Assembly: GCA_907163375.1 (NCBI GenBank)
Contig: CAJQUW010009290.1
Coordinates: 434,001 to 498,000, forward strand
DNA from: Prostheceraeus crozeri
Lineage: Eukaryota; Platyhelminthes; Polycladida; Euryleptidae
Length of the DNA stretch: 64,000 nt
Direction: 5' to 3'
A program made the translations under genes and the position numbers. The number at the start of each line of letters is the position of its first letter. Position 1 is the first letter of the stretch. Below the pieces are notes generated by a model that searched no databases, was not told the DNA's origin, and was given only the letters and a program-made list of their open reading frames with translations. Shown piece after piece: positions 24,451 through 35,362 of this stretch.

Positions 24451-25036
24451 ACAGAATTAGACAGGTCGTCTCGTCTTCTGTTATACTAGAAAGGAAACTG
24501 GAACATGCAACGTTAATGAAATGGCACAATCTGCTGACATCACAGAATTAGATTGTTTAATCGTATCACTTGCTAGAAGTGCAAACTGATTCAAACAGAT
24601 GGCACATGCAGGAACTTAATAAGTGGGCAAAAAGAAATTTTTAATACCTTGCAGAGATAGGAAAAATAGTCAAAATGCTCCGATCGCCACGACTCCTTCA
24701 GATTCGAAGAATTCAGATCATTGCGCAAAAGTTTTCTCGATAATGTTGGGTCCTCCGATCATTTTAAAGAAAGTTAGCAGGCGCATGAAAAAACGTTCAC
24801 AAACTTCTCTGTAGAACTTGACATCGACTGTGTCTCTTTGCTGTGTGACCCGGTTGATAGCAGTCACTGAAACTTTGCAGAAATTGGCGTATTTAATGTT
24901 GAACTGGCTGCTTATTGTTCGATTGCTATGGTATTATGTCAGCAGATTGTGCCATTTCATTTACGCTACATGTTCCAATGCTTCCCTTCTAGTCAAACGG
25001 AAGAAGAGACCACCTGTCTAATTCTGTGGCTGACAT
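24451..25036. mobile_element. Long-TIR element, deleted copy
   Basis: The outer ends are inverted: CACAGAATTAGACAGGTCG at 24451 and its reverse complement ending near 25031. The left arm keeps only about 90 bp (to 24540), while the right arm is nearly complete (24570-25031). The family is defined with the copies at 61285-63345, 25063-25235 and 28215-28345. No transposase is visible. Confidence 0.65.
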
Positions 25037-25062
25037 AATACAATAGCAATTGAATTTAAATT

Positions 25063-25235
25063 TTGAATTCTTCGAATCTAAAGGAATCGTGTCGATCGGA
25101 GCATTCACAGCAATCCGCAAGCGACGCACGACTATTTTTACTATCTCTGCAAGCATTAGAAATTTCTTTTTGCCCACTTAATAAGCTCGTGTATGTAGCA
25201 TCGCTTTCAATCAGTTTGCACTTCCAGCTTGTCTT
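25063..25235 (-). repeat. Inner part of the long-TIR family, inverted
   Basis: Reverse complement of the inner TIR part at 24571-24720, ending in TTTGCACTTCCAG. With the neighbouring copy it forms a foldback of about 150-bp arms: GTGGGCAAAAAGAAATTT at 24625 against AAATTTCTTTTTGCCCAC at 25165. Confidence 0.75.
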
Positions 25236-25249
25236 TCGACTACGTTACA

Positions 25250-26415
25250 CTAGATTGACAACAAAGGACTGTCGTCTTAAGCCCGTAGTCTATGACTCAA
25301 CGCAACCCTGTAAATCACAAGCAGTGGTTCTACATGTTGCTTTTCAATCCAAACTATGGCAGACAGTGGATCTGAGTCGGCAGCCGAACAGTTTTGTGGT
25401 ATATGCTCAAGAGGAGAGTAATTCTGCGTGAAAGCTTTATGTGCGATCTCGTTTCATCCACAACTTCGTGTTAACTCCTACATTAGATGACAACAGGCAA
25501 GTGATCTCTCCTACTATTTAGAATGCCTTTAGTTTAAAGCCAAATTTATTGCATACAATCAAGTTGAAGGAAGTTGCTTTCGATCCTTCCAGTCGTACGA
25601 GTATGTTGGGGTCAACACTGTAATAAAACTCCAGCAAGCATTTGGTTCCTTTTCTTAGACACATTTATGTTCTGCCAATGACATTCATCAATGTCGATGA
25701 CCTTTCCAGCTAAGTACAGCCATCGGGCGTCTGGTCTATTCTCTCTGAAGTGTAATGTTGTAATTTGTTCATCAATTAATATTATTCACACGAGAATGTT
25801 TTTCATAGAAACATTACAATAGTTACACGATCGATTTGAAGTAAGTCAAGATTCGATTACCTCTCACACATGTACAACGGAGTATTATCTATCAATGAAA
25901 TATTTTGTTCAAAGTTGCTATAATCTCTCTTGGATTGAAGTTGCATTATCAAGGCGACAACAAGGTGAAATAATTTTGCACATTTTGACTGATGTCGACA
26001 GTCATTGAACCTGCAGCGTCTTAATTTCCAGAACACAAATAGCTGCGAAAGTGGTCTCTAGAGAATTAATTGCTGAATGGCAATTTTCGCTCATTTTCAG
26101 TGATATTTGGCTGGTATGTTTTTCAGGTAAGGTTTCTCTTAATGATTTACATTCTACAATGTAACACTTGCTTCGGAAGCCATGCATCTGCAGCTCCAGA
26201 TTGATAATGAATGTCGTGAAATTGCGTCAGATATTTATTCATCAATTTGCCGCTGATTGAGCAATTCGTCTTGAGCTTCATTTTTTGCATGTTGTAACCA
26301 GAACGGGTTATGCAAACAGACACTGCATTAGACAGTTGAAGGATAATACTTCATATGAATGCCAGGCTCTGGCGCATCACCAAAACGCTACCAATGGAAT
26401 GCAGACCATTTCGGG
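25250..26415. other. No gene seen
   Basis: Frames here show no recognisable domain. No structured repeat noted. Confidence 0.4.
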
Positions 26416-26420
26416 TTTTC

Positions 26421-26784
26421 TTGTTTAGCAGTCTGTGGAAGCTGATAGATTGGACCAATCAGCATACCTTTGGGTCTAATTTACTGTTACTGTTGGGTCT
26501 TTTGCTATTTATTATTACTGTTGGGTTGCTATTACTGCTGTGTCTGATTGGGACTGTTGGGTCTGATTGGGACTGTTTTGTCTGATTGGGACTGTTGGGT
26601 CTGATTGGTACTGTTTTGTCTGATTGGGACTGTTGGGTCTGATTGGGACGGTTTTGTCTGATTGGGACTGTTGGGTCTGATTGGGACGGTTTTGTCTGGT
26701 TGGGACTGTTGGGTCTGATTGGGACTGTTGGGTCTGATTGGTTTTTTTGTTTGGCAGTCTGTGGAAGCTGAGAGATTGGACCCA
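26421..26784. repeat. 19/38-bp minisatellite between direct repeats
   Basis: About ten units built on TCTGATTGGGACTGT alternate between endings TGGG and TTTG, giving a 38-bp higher-order period over about 26545-26740. Both sides carry a 35-bp direct repeat (26424-26460 and 26750-26784) containing CAGTCTGTGGAAGCTGA. The minus-strand frame through it (Pro/Asn/Gln/Ser repeats) is a by-product, because 19 bp is not a multiple of three. Confidence 0.9.
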
Positions 26785-26789
26785 TCAAT

Positions 26790-27320
26790 ATACTGTTCGT
26801 TTAAAGAAAAAGAGCTGCCTGCTCAGCTTCATAATAAATTGTGCGACAGCTACTGACATCATCTTCTTAAATTTGCATGCGAGCTTTTTATTACTTTAAT
26901 CGGTAGATTGCCACCCAACATCAGTAAAATGACAATTCTTCAGTTATGCACCCAGACGTCTTGCAAGTTTCGGAGGGTCAAACATTGCGAAATTCCATTT
27001 GTTTTTGTATATCCATGCACTTCCGAGTTTGGTGGACTTGACTGCTTAATGATCTAACATTCATTCAATCACTCAAAATGAGATTAGTCATTTTTATTAT
27101 TTTGATTTCACTGTTAAGCAGACATCTTCCAAAGTAGGCAGAAATGCGATATTCCTCGCAGCCGCTAGCTTGCCCGAATTTGAGATAATGAAAACATCAT
27201 GACAACCGTTATTGTTGCAGATAATAGTAACAATACTAATAATAAACAATGCCATGTTGTATTGGGGGATGAAGCCATCTGATTGAATTACACATTGAAT
27301 TGAGGGTTTTCACCATATTG
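26790..27320. other. No gene seen
   Basis: AT-rich host DNA with nothing recognisable. Confidence 0.4.
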
Positions 27321-27322
27321 TC

Positions 27323-27398
27323 GCCCGTCGATAGGTCAGTTGGTGGAACGCTAGCCTAGAATGCAAGATGTCGGTGGTTCAAAGCCACCAAGACGCGC
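27323..27398 (+). tRNA. tRNA-like sequence, degenerate
   Basis: A 76-nt cloverleaf-like stretch. Acceptor ends GCCCGTC and GACGCGC pair at six of seven positions, a D-arm region contains TAGGTCAGTTGG (A box-like), and the T arm GGTGG-TTCAAAG-CCACC is perfect (B box-like). The anticodon stem CTAGC/GCAAG has one mismatch; the loop CTAGAAT would give anticodon AGA. That does not match the short variable loop expected outside serine tRNAs, and two extra bases follow the acceptor stem. It is a tRNA pseudogene or the head of a SINE. Confidence 0.45.
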
Positions 27399-27399
27399 A

Positions 27400-28100
27400 G
27401 TTATTTTCCGTCTGTTAAATATTGTATCAGTTAATGTAAAAATCTTTCGTAGATCATTCAGCAAACATTTTCGCCTTATCTTTGACTTATAATTTTGATC
27501 TTATCTTTGATTAACAACTTTGATCTAGATTGGCTCCTTACAGAGAAGCTGAAATGAACCACGGAACAAGCAATTGATGTCGTATTTTTTACCTTTGCTT
27601 GTGATAGTGAGACTATGGTGAATAGTGATTTGTTGATGGCATAGAAATAGATAGTTTTTCTGAAGTTGACTAGAATGGAAATTGACTAAAGGTCACGGCG
27701 CATTCGGGGGAATTGAGTTGGAGCATGAACCACCAATGGAAAGCTAAGAATTGCACATGTGATTAATTCTAACCCAACGATTCAGCCGTTGACAAGTGTA
27801 TCTAAGTGAAAATGCGTGCGATTTTTGTGCCACTATTGTGTATTGCATGAAGCTTTACTTCCATTCTAGAGGTTTTATTGTTATCAATTTCTATGGTTGA
27901 TGATCATTCCAGTCGTTTATTTAGGCAAGGATGTATGTCATTGTTGCTAGATCTTAAAAATAATCAAACTGCAGAAACACCGTGTGGTTGTAGATTCATG
28001 CCGTTAGCAATTTATTCTTTTATCAAAGTGATTTTAAAAGAAATGTTAATCCTTCTGAACATTCACAAAGTACACTTACCATAGTGTCATCCATTCGAAG
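27400..28100. other. No gene seen
   Basis: AT-rich DNA. A 68-codon frame at 27878-28084 has no recognised feature. Confidence 0.4.
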
Positions 28101-28104
28101 CTGC

Positions 28105-28195
28105 CTTCGTTAAGATGCTGTTGTCATGACAACGCATGTCCATGACGTACTATTGTTTTCATTCTGCAAACGTCGCCATCCGTTCTAGTTCTTTG
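28105..28195 (+). repeat. Low-copy repeat, shared with 55225-55310
   Basis: Shares GTTGTCATGA, ATGTCCA-GACGT and CTATTGTTTTCA in order with 55225-55310, and a shorter core with 12880-12935. Unit limits and nature are unknown. Confidence 0.45.
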
Positions 28196-28214
28196 TATTT
28201 TTTGTTTTTTTTTC

Positions 28215-28345
28215 TTTTGTGTGATCTGGTTGACAAATGTCACTGAAACTTCGAACAATTTGGCGTGCTTAATGTTGAACTGGCTGCTCATTGTTCGATT
28301 TCTATGGTATTATATCAGCAGATTGTGCCATTTCATTAACGCTAG
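28215..28345 (+). repeat. Fragment of the long-TIR family
   Basis: Matches the segment at 24835-24965, including GTTGAACTGGCTGCT and CAGATTGTGCCATTTCAT. No partner arm adjoins it. Confidence 0.75.
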
Positions 28346-28641
28346 GACCGGGCAATTTTTAGCGTCGTAGGACCTCAAATTGTCCATGTTCTGATGGATA
28401 AAACTTTTTGAAAACCTGATGAAGTTACTAAATATTTCGAGTCTCCTTTCTCCAACAGCAGTGCCTATTTTGCATGATTCGAAGACCTTCATACCAAAAA
28501 TTCAAATTTAAAATTTGTATTTTCAGATTTTTTCATTTTTCATGAATCTATGTATTTTTTTGACTCTTCAAAAATTGTTCATTACAACTTAAGTATTTAT
28601 GCAAACTTTTACTCAAGTATATCTATATGGTGTTATAAATT

Positions 28642-29060
28642 TTATATTCTATATATATTCGTATAATAATATTCGTATATTTTACTACTATAAATCATCA
28701 TCAGGGTACTTCTCTCTCCCTTAGGAGGAACCCCTCTACAAAACTTTGTCTTTAGCCATGCGGCTCTATGTGCGTCCGATGTTGGGTTCCAAATCGTCGC
28801 GCCATCTTGATTTTGGTCGCCCACGTAATCTTTTGTAGTTGCATAGAGTCCATTCTGTAACCCGTGTTGTCCATCGGTTGTCATTTCATCGCGCCACATG
28901 TCCTGCCCATCGATGTTTGCTCTCCCGAATGCACTGGATGATGTCCGTGACCCCTGTCTGCTGACGGATCCAACTGGCTCTCTTCCTGTCACGAAGCGTA
29001 ATACCATCATTATACGCTCCATTTTCCGTTGAGTTGTGACGAGCTTCTCCAACTGTGTAT
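28642..29060 (-). pseudogene. RTE-like LINE, C-terminal fragment
   Basis: The minus frame reads VTTQRKMERIMM near its start, then GANIDGQDMWRDE-like and TDGQHGLQNGLYATTKDYVG, ending near the 3' stop. From memory this is the order at the end of RTE-type LINE proteins (QRxMER, then the W-A-G-H-V-A/R-R block, then RWTxRVxxW). Several core residues have changed and the order is patchy, so it is a decayed, 5'-truncated copy. Confidence 0.6.
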
Positions 29061-29064
29061 CATT

Positions 29065-30650
29065 TAGCGACCAGTACTATAAATCGCAATTTGAAATTTG
29101 AGCGTAAATAATGTCTTTTCATGTATAATTATTGCATTTTTTCTATATTTACAAATGTCTCGTTCTAATCACTCATTCGCTATAAAGACAATGTTATAAT
29201 GCATTCCGAATGCAATCTTTCGAATGATTATATGTATTTTGCATTATTCTGTGGGCTTCATATCTAAAAATTCACATCAAAACTTTATATTTTCACATCT
29301 TACATTTACATGTACATGTACTCATTTTGGCAGATAAGTTGAATGTGCTTGTTGACAATCTTGAATTGTGCATGCATAAACATCATGTAAATATGATACA
29401 GAAACATTATATCAATAATCAATGCCACTCTAAATGAAAACCATCAATTTTCTAAAAGGTACTTTTGAAAATAAACTTTAAAACTGACCTTACAGTAAGT
29501 CAATTTCGCCCAAACTCCTACTGGAAGTTCAACATATGTACAAACGAATAGTCACAAAAATTAAACTTCTATCTGCCTTATTTTAGGAGATGTAAAAAGA
29601 AGTTGATATGGGGGCTTATTTTGTGCCCCCTTCGCTCCTGATAGGGTTAAAGGTTGGGTCGACTAGCCGCTATGTGTTTTTCTTTTCGTACTCTGTACTG
29701 GGGTAAGTCACTCCTTGTTATTAGCATTAATTTACATTCACACGGTCTTAACTTTGTGCAAACTAATTATTTACACATTTTTCCACTAGGGTAGTTGTTT
29801 AACTCTGGCATCTTCCGTTTCCTACATTCTTCGAATTTTTCACGGTGTCGTGTTTATTTTAATTATTCTAGTGTCGGATTTCTATGATTAAAGCAATAGC
29901 TATTTCATGTATCCATGAAAAACACAATTGAGCAACTTCTCAAAAACTCTAGATTCCCAATGTCGATTAAGTCTGCATCTGTGAATGTAAATGAAGCAAT
30001 ATAAAACTATGAAATGTCGAATCACTAGAATGAATTTTTTTTCAAATGAACCTTTTCCGCTGTCAATGAGGATACCGAATTTAAAGAGTTTATTGATTAC
30101 TGAACTGCTTCTATGCGCAATTTCTGCCGGCATTTCTGTTCATTTTACGTATCAGTTTTCCATCAGTGATTTTCTGTCTATCTTTCGACTCAGCTCGGAT
30201 GACATTTATTTCATTCAAGAAAGAATTAATCTATCATTTCTACCAGAAAGGAGGAATCGCATTTCTTCATTTACATGACTTCAAACCTCATGTTTGGATA
30301 AAAAGTTATCTTAATCAAAAGGAAAATTAGAACTGTATCATATTGCTCAGTAATTATCTGCGTATCGCATTTTGATCACTCGCTCAAACTATTTGTCCTA
30401 AAGCTTTCGTTTATAGATGTACAAAAATATTCCATGTCCGTGAACATTATTCCAACATTCTTTCATCGAGTTTATAAATGGAAAGTTAATTTGAAAAATG
30501 AGAAAGCCCTAACTACCACGATCGGGACTGATTATATTTCTACATGTCCTACAATATCGAGTCTATATCAAATTACTCTCAACATATTGCGTCATGTACT
30601 TTAGCGATTATCTTATTTAGCTCTAAAGTGTTCGATATCCTGATCTTTAC
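29065..30650. other. No gene seen
   Basis: AT-rich DNA. Overlapping frames at 29900-30278 on both strands are low-complexity hydrophobic and unsupported. Confidence 0.4.
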
Positions 30651-30705
30651 AGTCTACACGTGACCGGGAGTGAACCTGGTGGTTTTTAGAATTAGAGTAA
30701 CAAAG

Positions 30706-30800
30706 TCTAGTTAACCTTGGTCGTAGGTTCAAATCCTACCAGCCGCACATCTTTTGCATAGCAATTTGATCTATTGTTTATTTAATTTCATTGTTGTTAA
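30706..30800 (+). mobile_element. tRNA-derived SINE, 3' part
   Basis: Contains TCTAGTTAACCTTGGTCGTA, the B box GGTTCAAATCC (30728-30738) and CCAGCCGCACATC. It then shares a 50-bp AT-rich tail ending TTTCATTGTTGTTAA with the copy at 31002-31130. The A-box half is unrecognisable. Confidence 0.65.
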
Positions 30801-31001
30801 TTGCATTCACGACATGGTTTAAGATGCTTTGGTGGACAATCGATCCCCGCTACTTGCCTTAATGTCAGCGTTCACAATTATGACAAGTTATTTATTCATT
30901 GATTATAATTGTTATGACAACTAATGTGTGGTGGTGAGGGTTAGAAGTAGAAGTAGAATATGGAATATGGTTTGATACTGCCAATTGACACAGTCGCATA
31001 A

Positions 31002-31130
31002 GTGACTCGTAGCTCAATTGGTATGAGCACAGGTCTAGTTAACCTTGATCGTAGGTTCGAATCCTACCAGCCGCACATCTTTTTTTCATGGCAATTTGAT
31101 CGATCGTTTATTTAATTTCATTGTTGTTAA
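31002..31130 (+). mobile_element. tRNA-derived SINE, complete head
   Basis: The head (31002-31073) folds as a tRNA: A box TAGCTCAATTGG (31010-31021), D stem GCTC/GAGC, anticodon stem CAGGT/ACCTT with loop CTAGTTA (anticodon AGT, threonine-like), and T arm GTAGG-TTCGAAT-CCTAC. The acceptor stem has two mismatches. The tail (31074-31130) matches the copy at 30706-30800, which makes a SINE more likely than a working tRNA gene. Confidence 0.65.
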
Positions 31131-31139
31131 GTAACTAAC

Positions 31140-32920
31140 TTTTAACTAAATATGCGAAGTTTGCGGTGCTGATATTAAAAGAATGTTTTTTCTTCCTTCT
31201 CCAAGAATCTTCCACCTTTCATCTCTGTTAACATTCAAGCTGAAGTCACATTCAGAGGTCACACAGTCTACTGAGTCAAAAGGCCGAAGCATTGAAGTAT
31301 TTTCAAGTGGATTCAGCAATATGTCACAGCAGAATGCGTTGAAGGAAGAAAAGATTCTTCATTTGACATTTCTTGGAATTCGAAAGAGGAATTTAGTAAT
31401 CATAATTTATATTAATTATCAACAGAGTGAAAGTAATATGTTGTATTGAATCTCACCTCAGATAAGGGCGATACTTTGTTTTTTAAGTATCTTGATCGAA
31501 ATTGGACGGATAACAAGCGTCCCCCAACATCCTAAACGAATATTTCGCTACAAATCACCGGCTGAATGACAAACTAAACTTTATCCTGAGTGCAATCATT
31601 ACTTTAAATTCACATCCAAAACATATCTATTCAAATTCGCTTCAAAAATGATTTTCAAGTCTTGCTAATGAGTGGGAAATGCAGTAGAGAAGATAAGTCT
31701 GTCATTGCACTCAGGACGTTGACATTAAGTAAGTTAGATCATTTTAATGACAAGAATAATCGGCATTTAATCATTATCACACCCTTGTGTTCCATGCATT
31801 CGAACGAGTCCAAACAAGACACCATAATATAACACTTTCCGGAGAAAATTAAATAACGTACTCAGTTTTCACAATTTACATGAAATCAGATGCAACATTT
31901 CAAGCATAAAGACTTGAAAATGATATCTAAACGACAAATTCTCGAGGAAATACAAAGACATTTTGCATTAGATCTACGAGCGTGAACAAAGTGTGATGTA
32001 ATCAGGTTCTAGATCTGCAAGTTTCATCAGACGAGAACAGATCGTTATGAATTGAAATGTTGCTAGGGGTAGTCCAAAGATGTTGATGACCAACATGTCA
32101 AAGTGAAACTCAGAAAATGCTCATTCGTCTTGTGTGTGATTCATTATCAAACTCACATGCTTTCTTATTGAAAATGTGCGATTTGTAAATTGAGTGATTT
32201 TCATATTTTGACCACTGCTCAGCAAATACAACAACGGATACAAATATGTCATAGCTCATTTTAAAGCTGATAATGCAAGCTCTCGAATGATGTATGGCAC
32301 GTTGTCGTGCGACAACGTCTGGAAGGCATGAGAATCGAATGAATTTAGCGAAAAATAGGTGGTCCGTTTTTAGATCAGCTCTGTATACAAAGTAGATAAT
32401 GTAGATACTTTAAGCATTAAATGTCTCTTGATGTTATCATTCCTCAATGTTTCCTTCTTAGTTTCCTTCAATGTGTCACTTCAATATCCTTAAATGTCTT
32501 TAAAGATGATCAAGAGCTAAATCAGTATGAATCAGTGAGTGATGTGAGCTCAGACTTCAAGTTTACAAAGTTCAATCCACGCACGCGAGCAGACAAGAGA
32601 GGGAAGTAGACACAGTCTAGATTGGCTGATAAAGTATTTATATCTAGAGTAAAAGAAAGTCTTTTATTAGTCATCTGAGTTTCAAATTAATCAGATTATA
32701 CGAAAGGAAGAAGTCAGCGGAATGTGACTTTGATTTATCAAAATGACGAACAATGAATAGTTTAGTGATCTCCGTATTATGACTCCTGCAGAGAATTACA
32801 TACTCACTATAAGTGCCTTAATCAACTGCCGATGGCAACTGTCAACTGCATTACTTATTTAATATGCACCCTAATGGACCAGACACCCAGGGGGTTTTAC
32901 TTAGCTGGAAAGGTTACTGT
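31140..32920. other. No gene seen; left flank of the Polinton
   Basis: Frames at 31183-31449 and 32421-32609 have no recognisable domain. This is the sequence into which the Polinton inserted, with the rest resuming at 53449. Confidence 0.4.
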
Positions 32921-32926
32921 TACGAT
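32921..32926. other. Polinton target site duplication, left
   Basis: TACGAT, repeated at 53443-53448. Six-base duplications are the rule for Polinton integrase. Confidence 0.95.
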
Positions 32927-32974
32927 AGTAATGGGAAAAAGACCGGACCAGGACACCATAAAATAAAAAAAAAA

Positions 32975-33178
32975 TAGTACTTTTAAAAACGACATAAATT
33001 CATGAATTTAGTCCCTTTTTCAGGTTTTTAAGACCTAAATTCATGAATTTGGTTCATTCAAAAAGTACCATTTTTTTCAAAAATGGTACTTTTAAAAACG
33101 ACATAAATTCATGAATTTAGGTCTTAAAAACCTGAAAAAGGGACTAAATTCATGAATTTATGTCGTTTTTAAAAATAC
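32975..33178. repeat. Foldback inside left TIR
   Basis: About 100-bp arms centred near 33077. TTTTAAAAACGACATAAATT on the left is answered at the right end, and the 14-bp palindrome AAATTCATGAATTT occurs four times. The arms match except for a short block beside the centre. Confidence 0.85.
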
Positions 33179-33301
33179 CCAATTTTTCAAATTTTTCAAA
33201 ATCTCAAATTTGAGAATTACAATTTTCACCCTCAAAATCATGACCGTTCCAGGACACCGAAAATCATAAAAGTTGAGTATCTCAAATTTGAGAATTACAA
33301 T

Positions 33302-33329
33302 CGGGCGAAGCCCTAGAACCTTCGGTTCG
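33302..33329 (+). repeat. Double-hairpin unit 1
   Basis: GGGC-GAA-GCCC, then TA, then GAACC-TTC-GGTTC: two perfect hairpins with 3-base loops, GC-rich in AT-rich surroundings. In the left TIR; mirrored at 53042-53069. Confidence 0.9.
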
Positions 33330-33445
33330 ATTTTCATTGCTTAAATCATGACCGTTGCAGGACACCGAAAATCATAAAAGTTGAGAATTTCAAATTCATG
33401 AATTTTATCCATCTTTCAGGTTTTTAAAATATATCATGTGACTAG

Positions 33446-33471
33446 CGAACCGAAGGTTCAGGGCTTCGCCG
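33446..33471 (-). repeat. Double-hairpin unit 2
   Basis: Inverted version of unit 1, in the leader just upstream of the ORF starting at 33492. Mirrored in the right TIR at 52883-52908. Confidence 0.85.
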
Positions 33472-33491
33472 TTAAAAATATTTCTTTAAAA

Positions 33492-34181
33492 ATGGAAGAA
33501 ACAAAAGTGGAAGGAACTTCAGAAATGGAAGGAACCTCAAGAATATATCCTTCGTTATCTCAATTAAAAATAAGTGAATTAAATATAGAAAAACACAAAG
33601 ATAGAGTTAGGTATATGAAAGATAAGGAATCGCAATTATTACTTAGATTAGAACATTATAATAAATTAAGAAAGAGATGGTCTAAAGTTAAGAATGTAAC
33701 ACAAGGAATTGGCATATTCTTAACAATAAGTTTAGGTGCTTTAACAATTGTTATATCTTCAGGTGTTTTAGTAATTCCAGTAGTTGCTACAGCTTTAACA
33801 GGTACGGGTGTTTTTGCAACTTCACTTGTTACAATGTTAGATAAATCTTTAATAACTAAGAAACGAAAATCATTAAAAACTAAGCATTTACATATTAAAG
33901 AAGTCTATGATAAACTACACTACTACTTTCAAAGAGTATGTGATGATAATGTTATTACGTTAGATGAGATTGAAAAATTTGATCAAATAGCTAATGAAGT
34001 AAATCAAATATCATTTCAATCACAGACAGAAAAAGTTAATGATAAAAATAAAAAGGATGGTAAAATTTCTAGTGATGGTAAAACTTTTATTGATGATAAA
34101 ATTTTTAATGAAGAAAATGATAAAATTTTTTTAGAAGAGCTAAAAACTTTATTAGACAAAACTTTATTAAACAAAACTTAA
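33492..34181 (+). CDS. Polinton accessory protein with hydrophobic block
   Basis: The start MEETKVEGTSEMEG at 33492 is preferred over an earlier in-frame start lying in the TIR leader. The protein has a basic coiled-coil part (KDRVRYMKDKESQLLLRLEH), then a 40-residue hydrophobic, Gly/Ala/Val-rich stretch (ISLGALTIVISSGVLVIPVV) that could form a membrane hairpin. A second helical part follows (KEVYDKLHYYFQRVCDDNVI) with a Lys/Asp-rich tail. Similar proteins recur beside Polinton genes in invertebrates, from memory. Function unknown; a membrane-active role is inference. Its first part lies in the TIR, so a related stretch exists at the other end (52545-52771). Confidence 0.7.
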   Translation: MEETKVEGTSEMEGTSRIYPSLSQLKISELNIEKHKDRVRYMKDKESQLLLRLEHYNKLRKRWSKVKNVTQGIGIFLTISLGALTIVISSGVLVIPVVATALTGTGVFATSLVTMLDKSLITKKRKSLKTKHLHIKEVYDKLHYYFQRVCDDNVITLDEIEKFDQIANEVNQISFQSQTEKVNDKNKKDGKISSDGKTFIDDKIFNEENDKIFLEELKTLLDKTLLNKT

Positions 34182-34182
34182 T

Positions 34183-34410
34183 ACGAGAAAATTTTAAACG
34201 AGAAAATTTTAAACGTGAAAACTTTAAACGTGAAAACTTTAAACGAAAAGATTACAAACAACAAAGCAATAAAAAATAATTTGTTCAGTAAAATGTTTTT
34301 GCTGTATACCAATGTTACCACAAAATTCAAATATTATATTTTAAAAAAATAGACAAAATTAAAGCTGATAATAAAAAATAAAATATTAAAACATTATATT
34401 TGTATATTTT
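34183..34410. other. Short A/T-rich tandem repeats
   Basis: Degenerate repeats of AATTTTAAACGAGAA follow the ORF, then AT-rich spacer up to the convergent ATPase gene. Confidence 0.6.
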
Positions 34411-34412
34411 TA

Positions 34413-35200
34413 TTACTCGGTAAACAATTGTTCGATAACTCTTTCATGAATTTTTTTATCAATATTAATTGTGATAAATCCATAATCTTTTGACCAAGCA
34501 TTATTACACGATTGTTTAAATTCATCTTTATCTCTTATACATAAATCTCTTAACAAATCACTTAAGTTTCTTGCATTTATTTCAAATAGTATAAATATAT
34601 TTGCATTCTTTCTAATAACACTTCCATCTAATGAATACATACTTTGTGTTAAATAAAAAACACTACAGTTATTATGTCTACCTCGTGTAAAATAATTTCT
34701 CTGAACTGACTGATTTCTGTCATTAACACAATCATCAAAAATTACACAATGTTTCATTGTTTTATCTAGTTTACTAGGATCTTGCATATTACCACTATCA
34801 TCTATTAATTGTATTTTTATATGCTTATTTTTATTGGATTCAACTAATTGTTTATTTTTTGCTGCTTCTTCACACCACAAATTTATTTCTTCTTCATATT
34901 CAGATTTTTCGTATTCTTCGAATAGAGAAGCAATTGCTGTTTTTGTAAGATTATTTTCAAATCCATATTTTAAAAATTGATAGACGGGTTGTTCTGCCGT
35001 TGTTGTATAAATTATAAGATTGTTATAATCCAAAAAATTTGGAGTCGTTAAAATTTTAAATAATAGATATGTTTTTCCACATCCTGATCTTCCACAAATA
35101 ACTGCTAAAACTTTATTAGATAAATTTGGATGATGATTAAATTTAAGTTTTTTTTTTATTTAAAGACATTTCATTCATTTTTAAAGTATTAAATTCATCC
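34413..35200 (-). CDS. Polinton packaging ATPase, A32/FtsK-HerA type
   Basis: Minus-strand coding region, slightly broken as part of the fossil element. The Walker A motif GRSGCGKT is near its head. Further on come HCVIFDDCVND (Walker B with the DD pair), YFTRGRHNNCSVFYLTQSMY (arginine-finger and sensor region) and an IRKNANIFILF strand. This is the standard order of the DNA-packaging ATPase of Polintons, related to poxvirus A32, which drives genome entry into capsids. Confidence 0.85.
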
Positions 35201-35362
35201 ATTATTGAATTAGTGTTTTTAGAAACAAAAAAATAAAAATAAAATTTTAATTTAAGTTTATTTTTTGTTTCTAATAATAAGATTAATAAGATTAATAAGA
35301 TTAATAAGATTAATAATGAAAATGATAAAAAAAATTAAACTTCTCTATTGCAGCATAAAAGT
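35201..35362. repeat. 9-bp tandem repeat between ATPase and penton genes
   Basis: Five copies of GATTAATAA (about 35279-35320) in an AT-rich spacer upstream of the ATPase gene. The short plus-strand frame through it is not a gene. Confidence 0.75.

Larger units (their letters stand above)
32927..33559 (+). repeat. Polinton left TIR
   Basis: Matches the reverse complement of 52794-53442 with few differences. It contains a foldback (32975-33178), two double-hairpin units and direct repeats of ACACCGAAAATCATAAAAG. It runs into the coding part of the first ORF. Confidence 0.95.

Noticed and set aside
26459-26788. Pro/Asn/Gln-repeat protein on the minus strand
   Set aside because: It follows entirely from the 19-bp minisatellite.
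31002-31073. Functional tRNA-Thr (AGT) gene
   Set aside because: Two acceptor-stem mismatches and a tail shared with a neighbouring copy point to a SINE.
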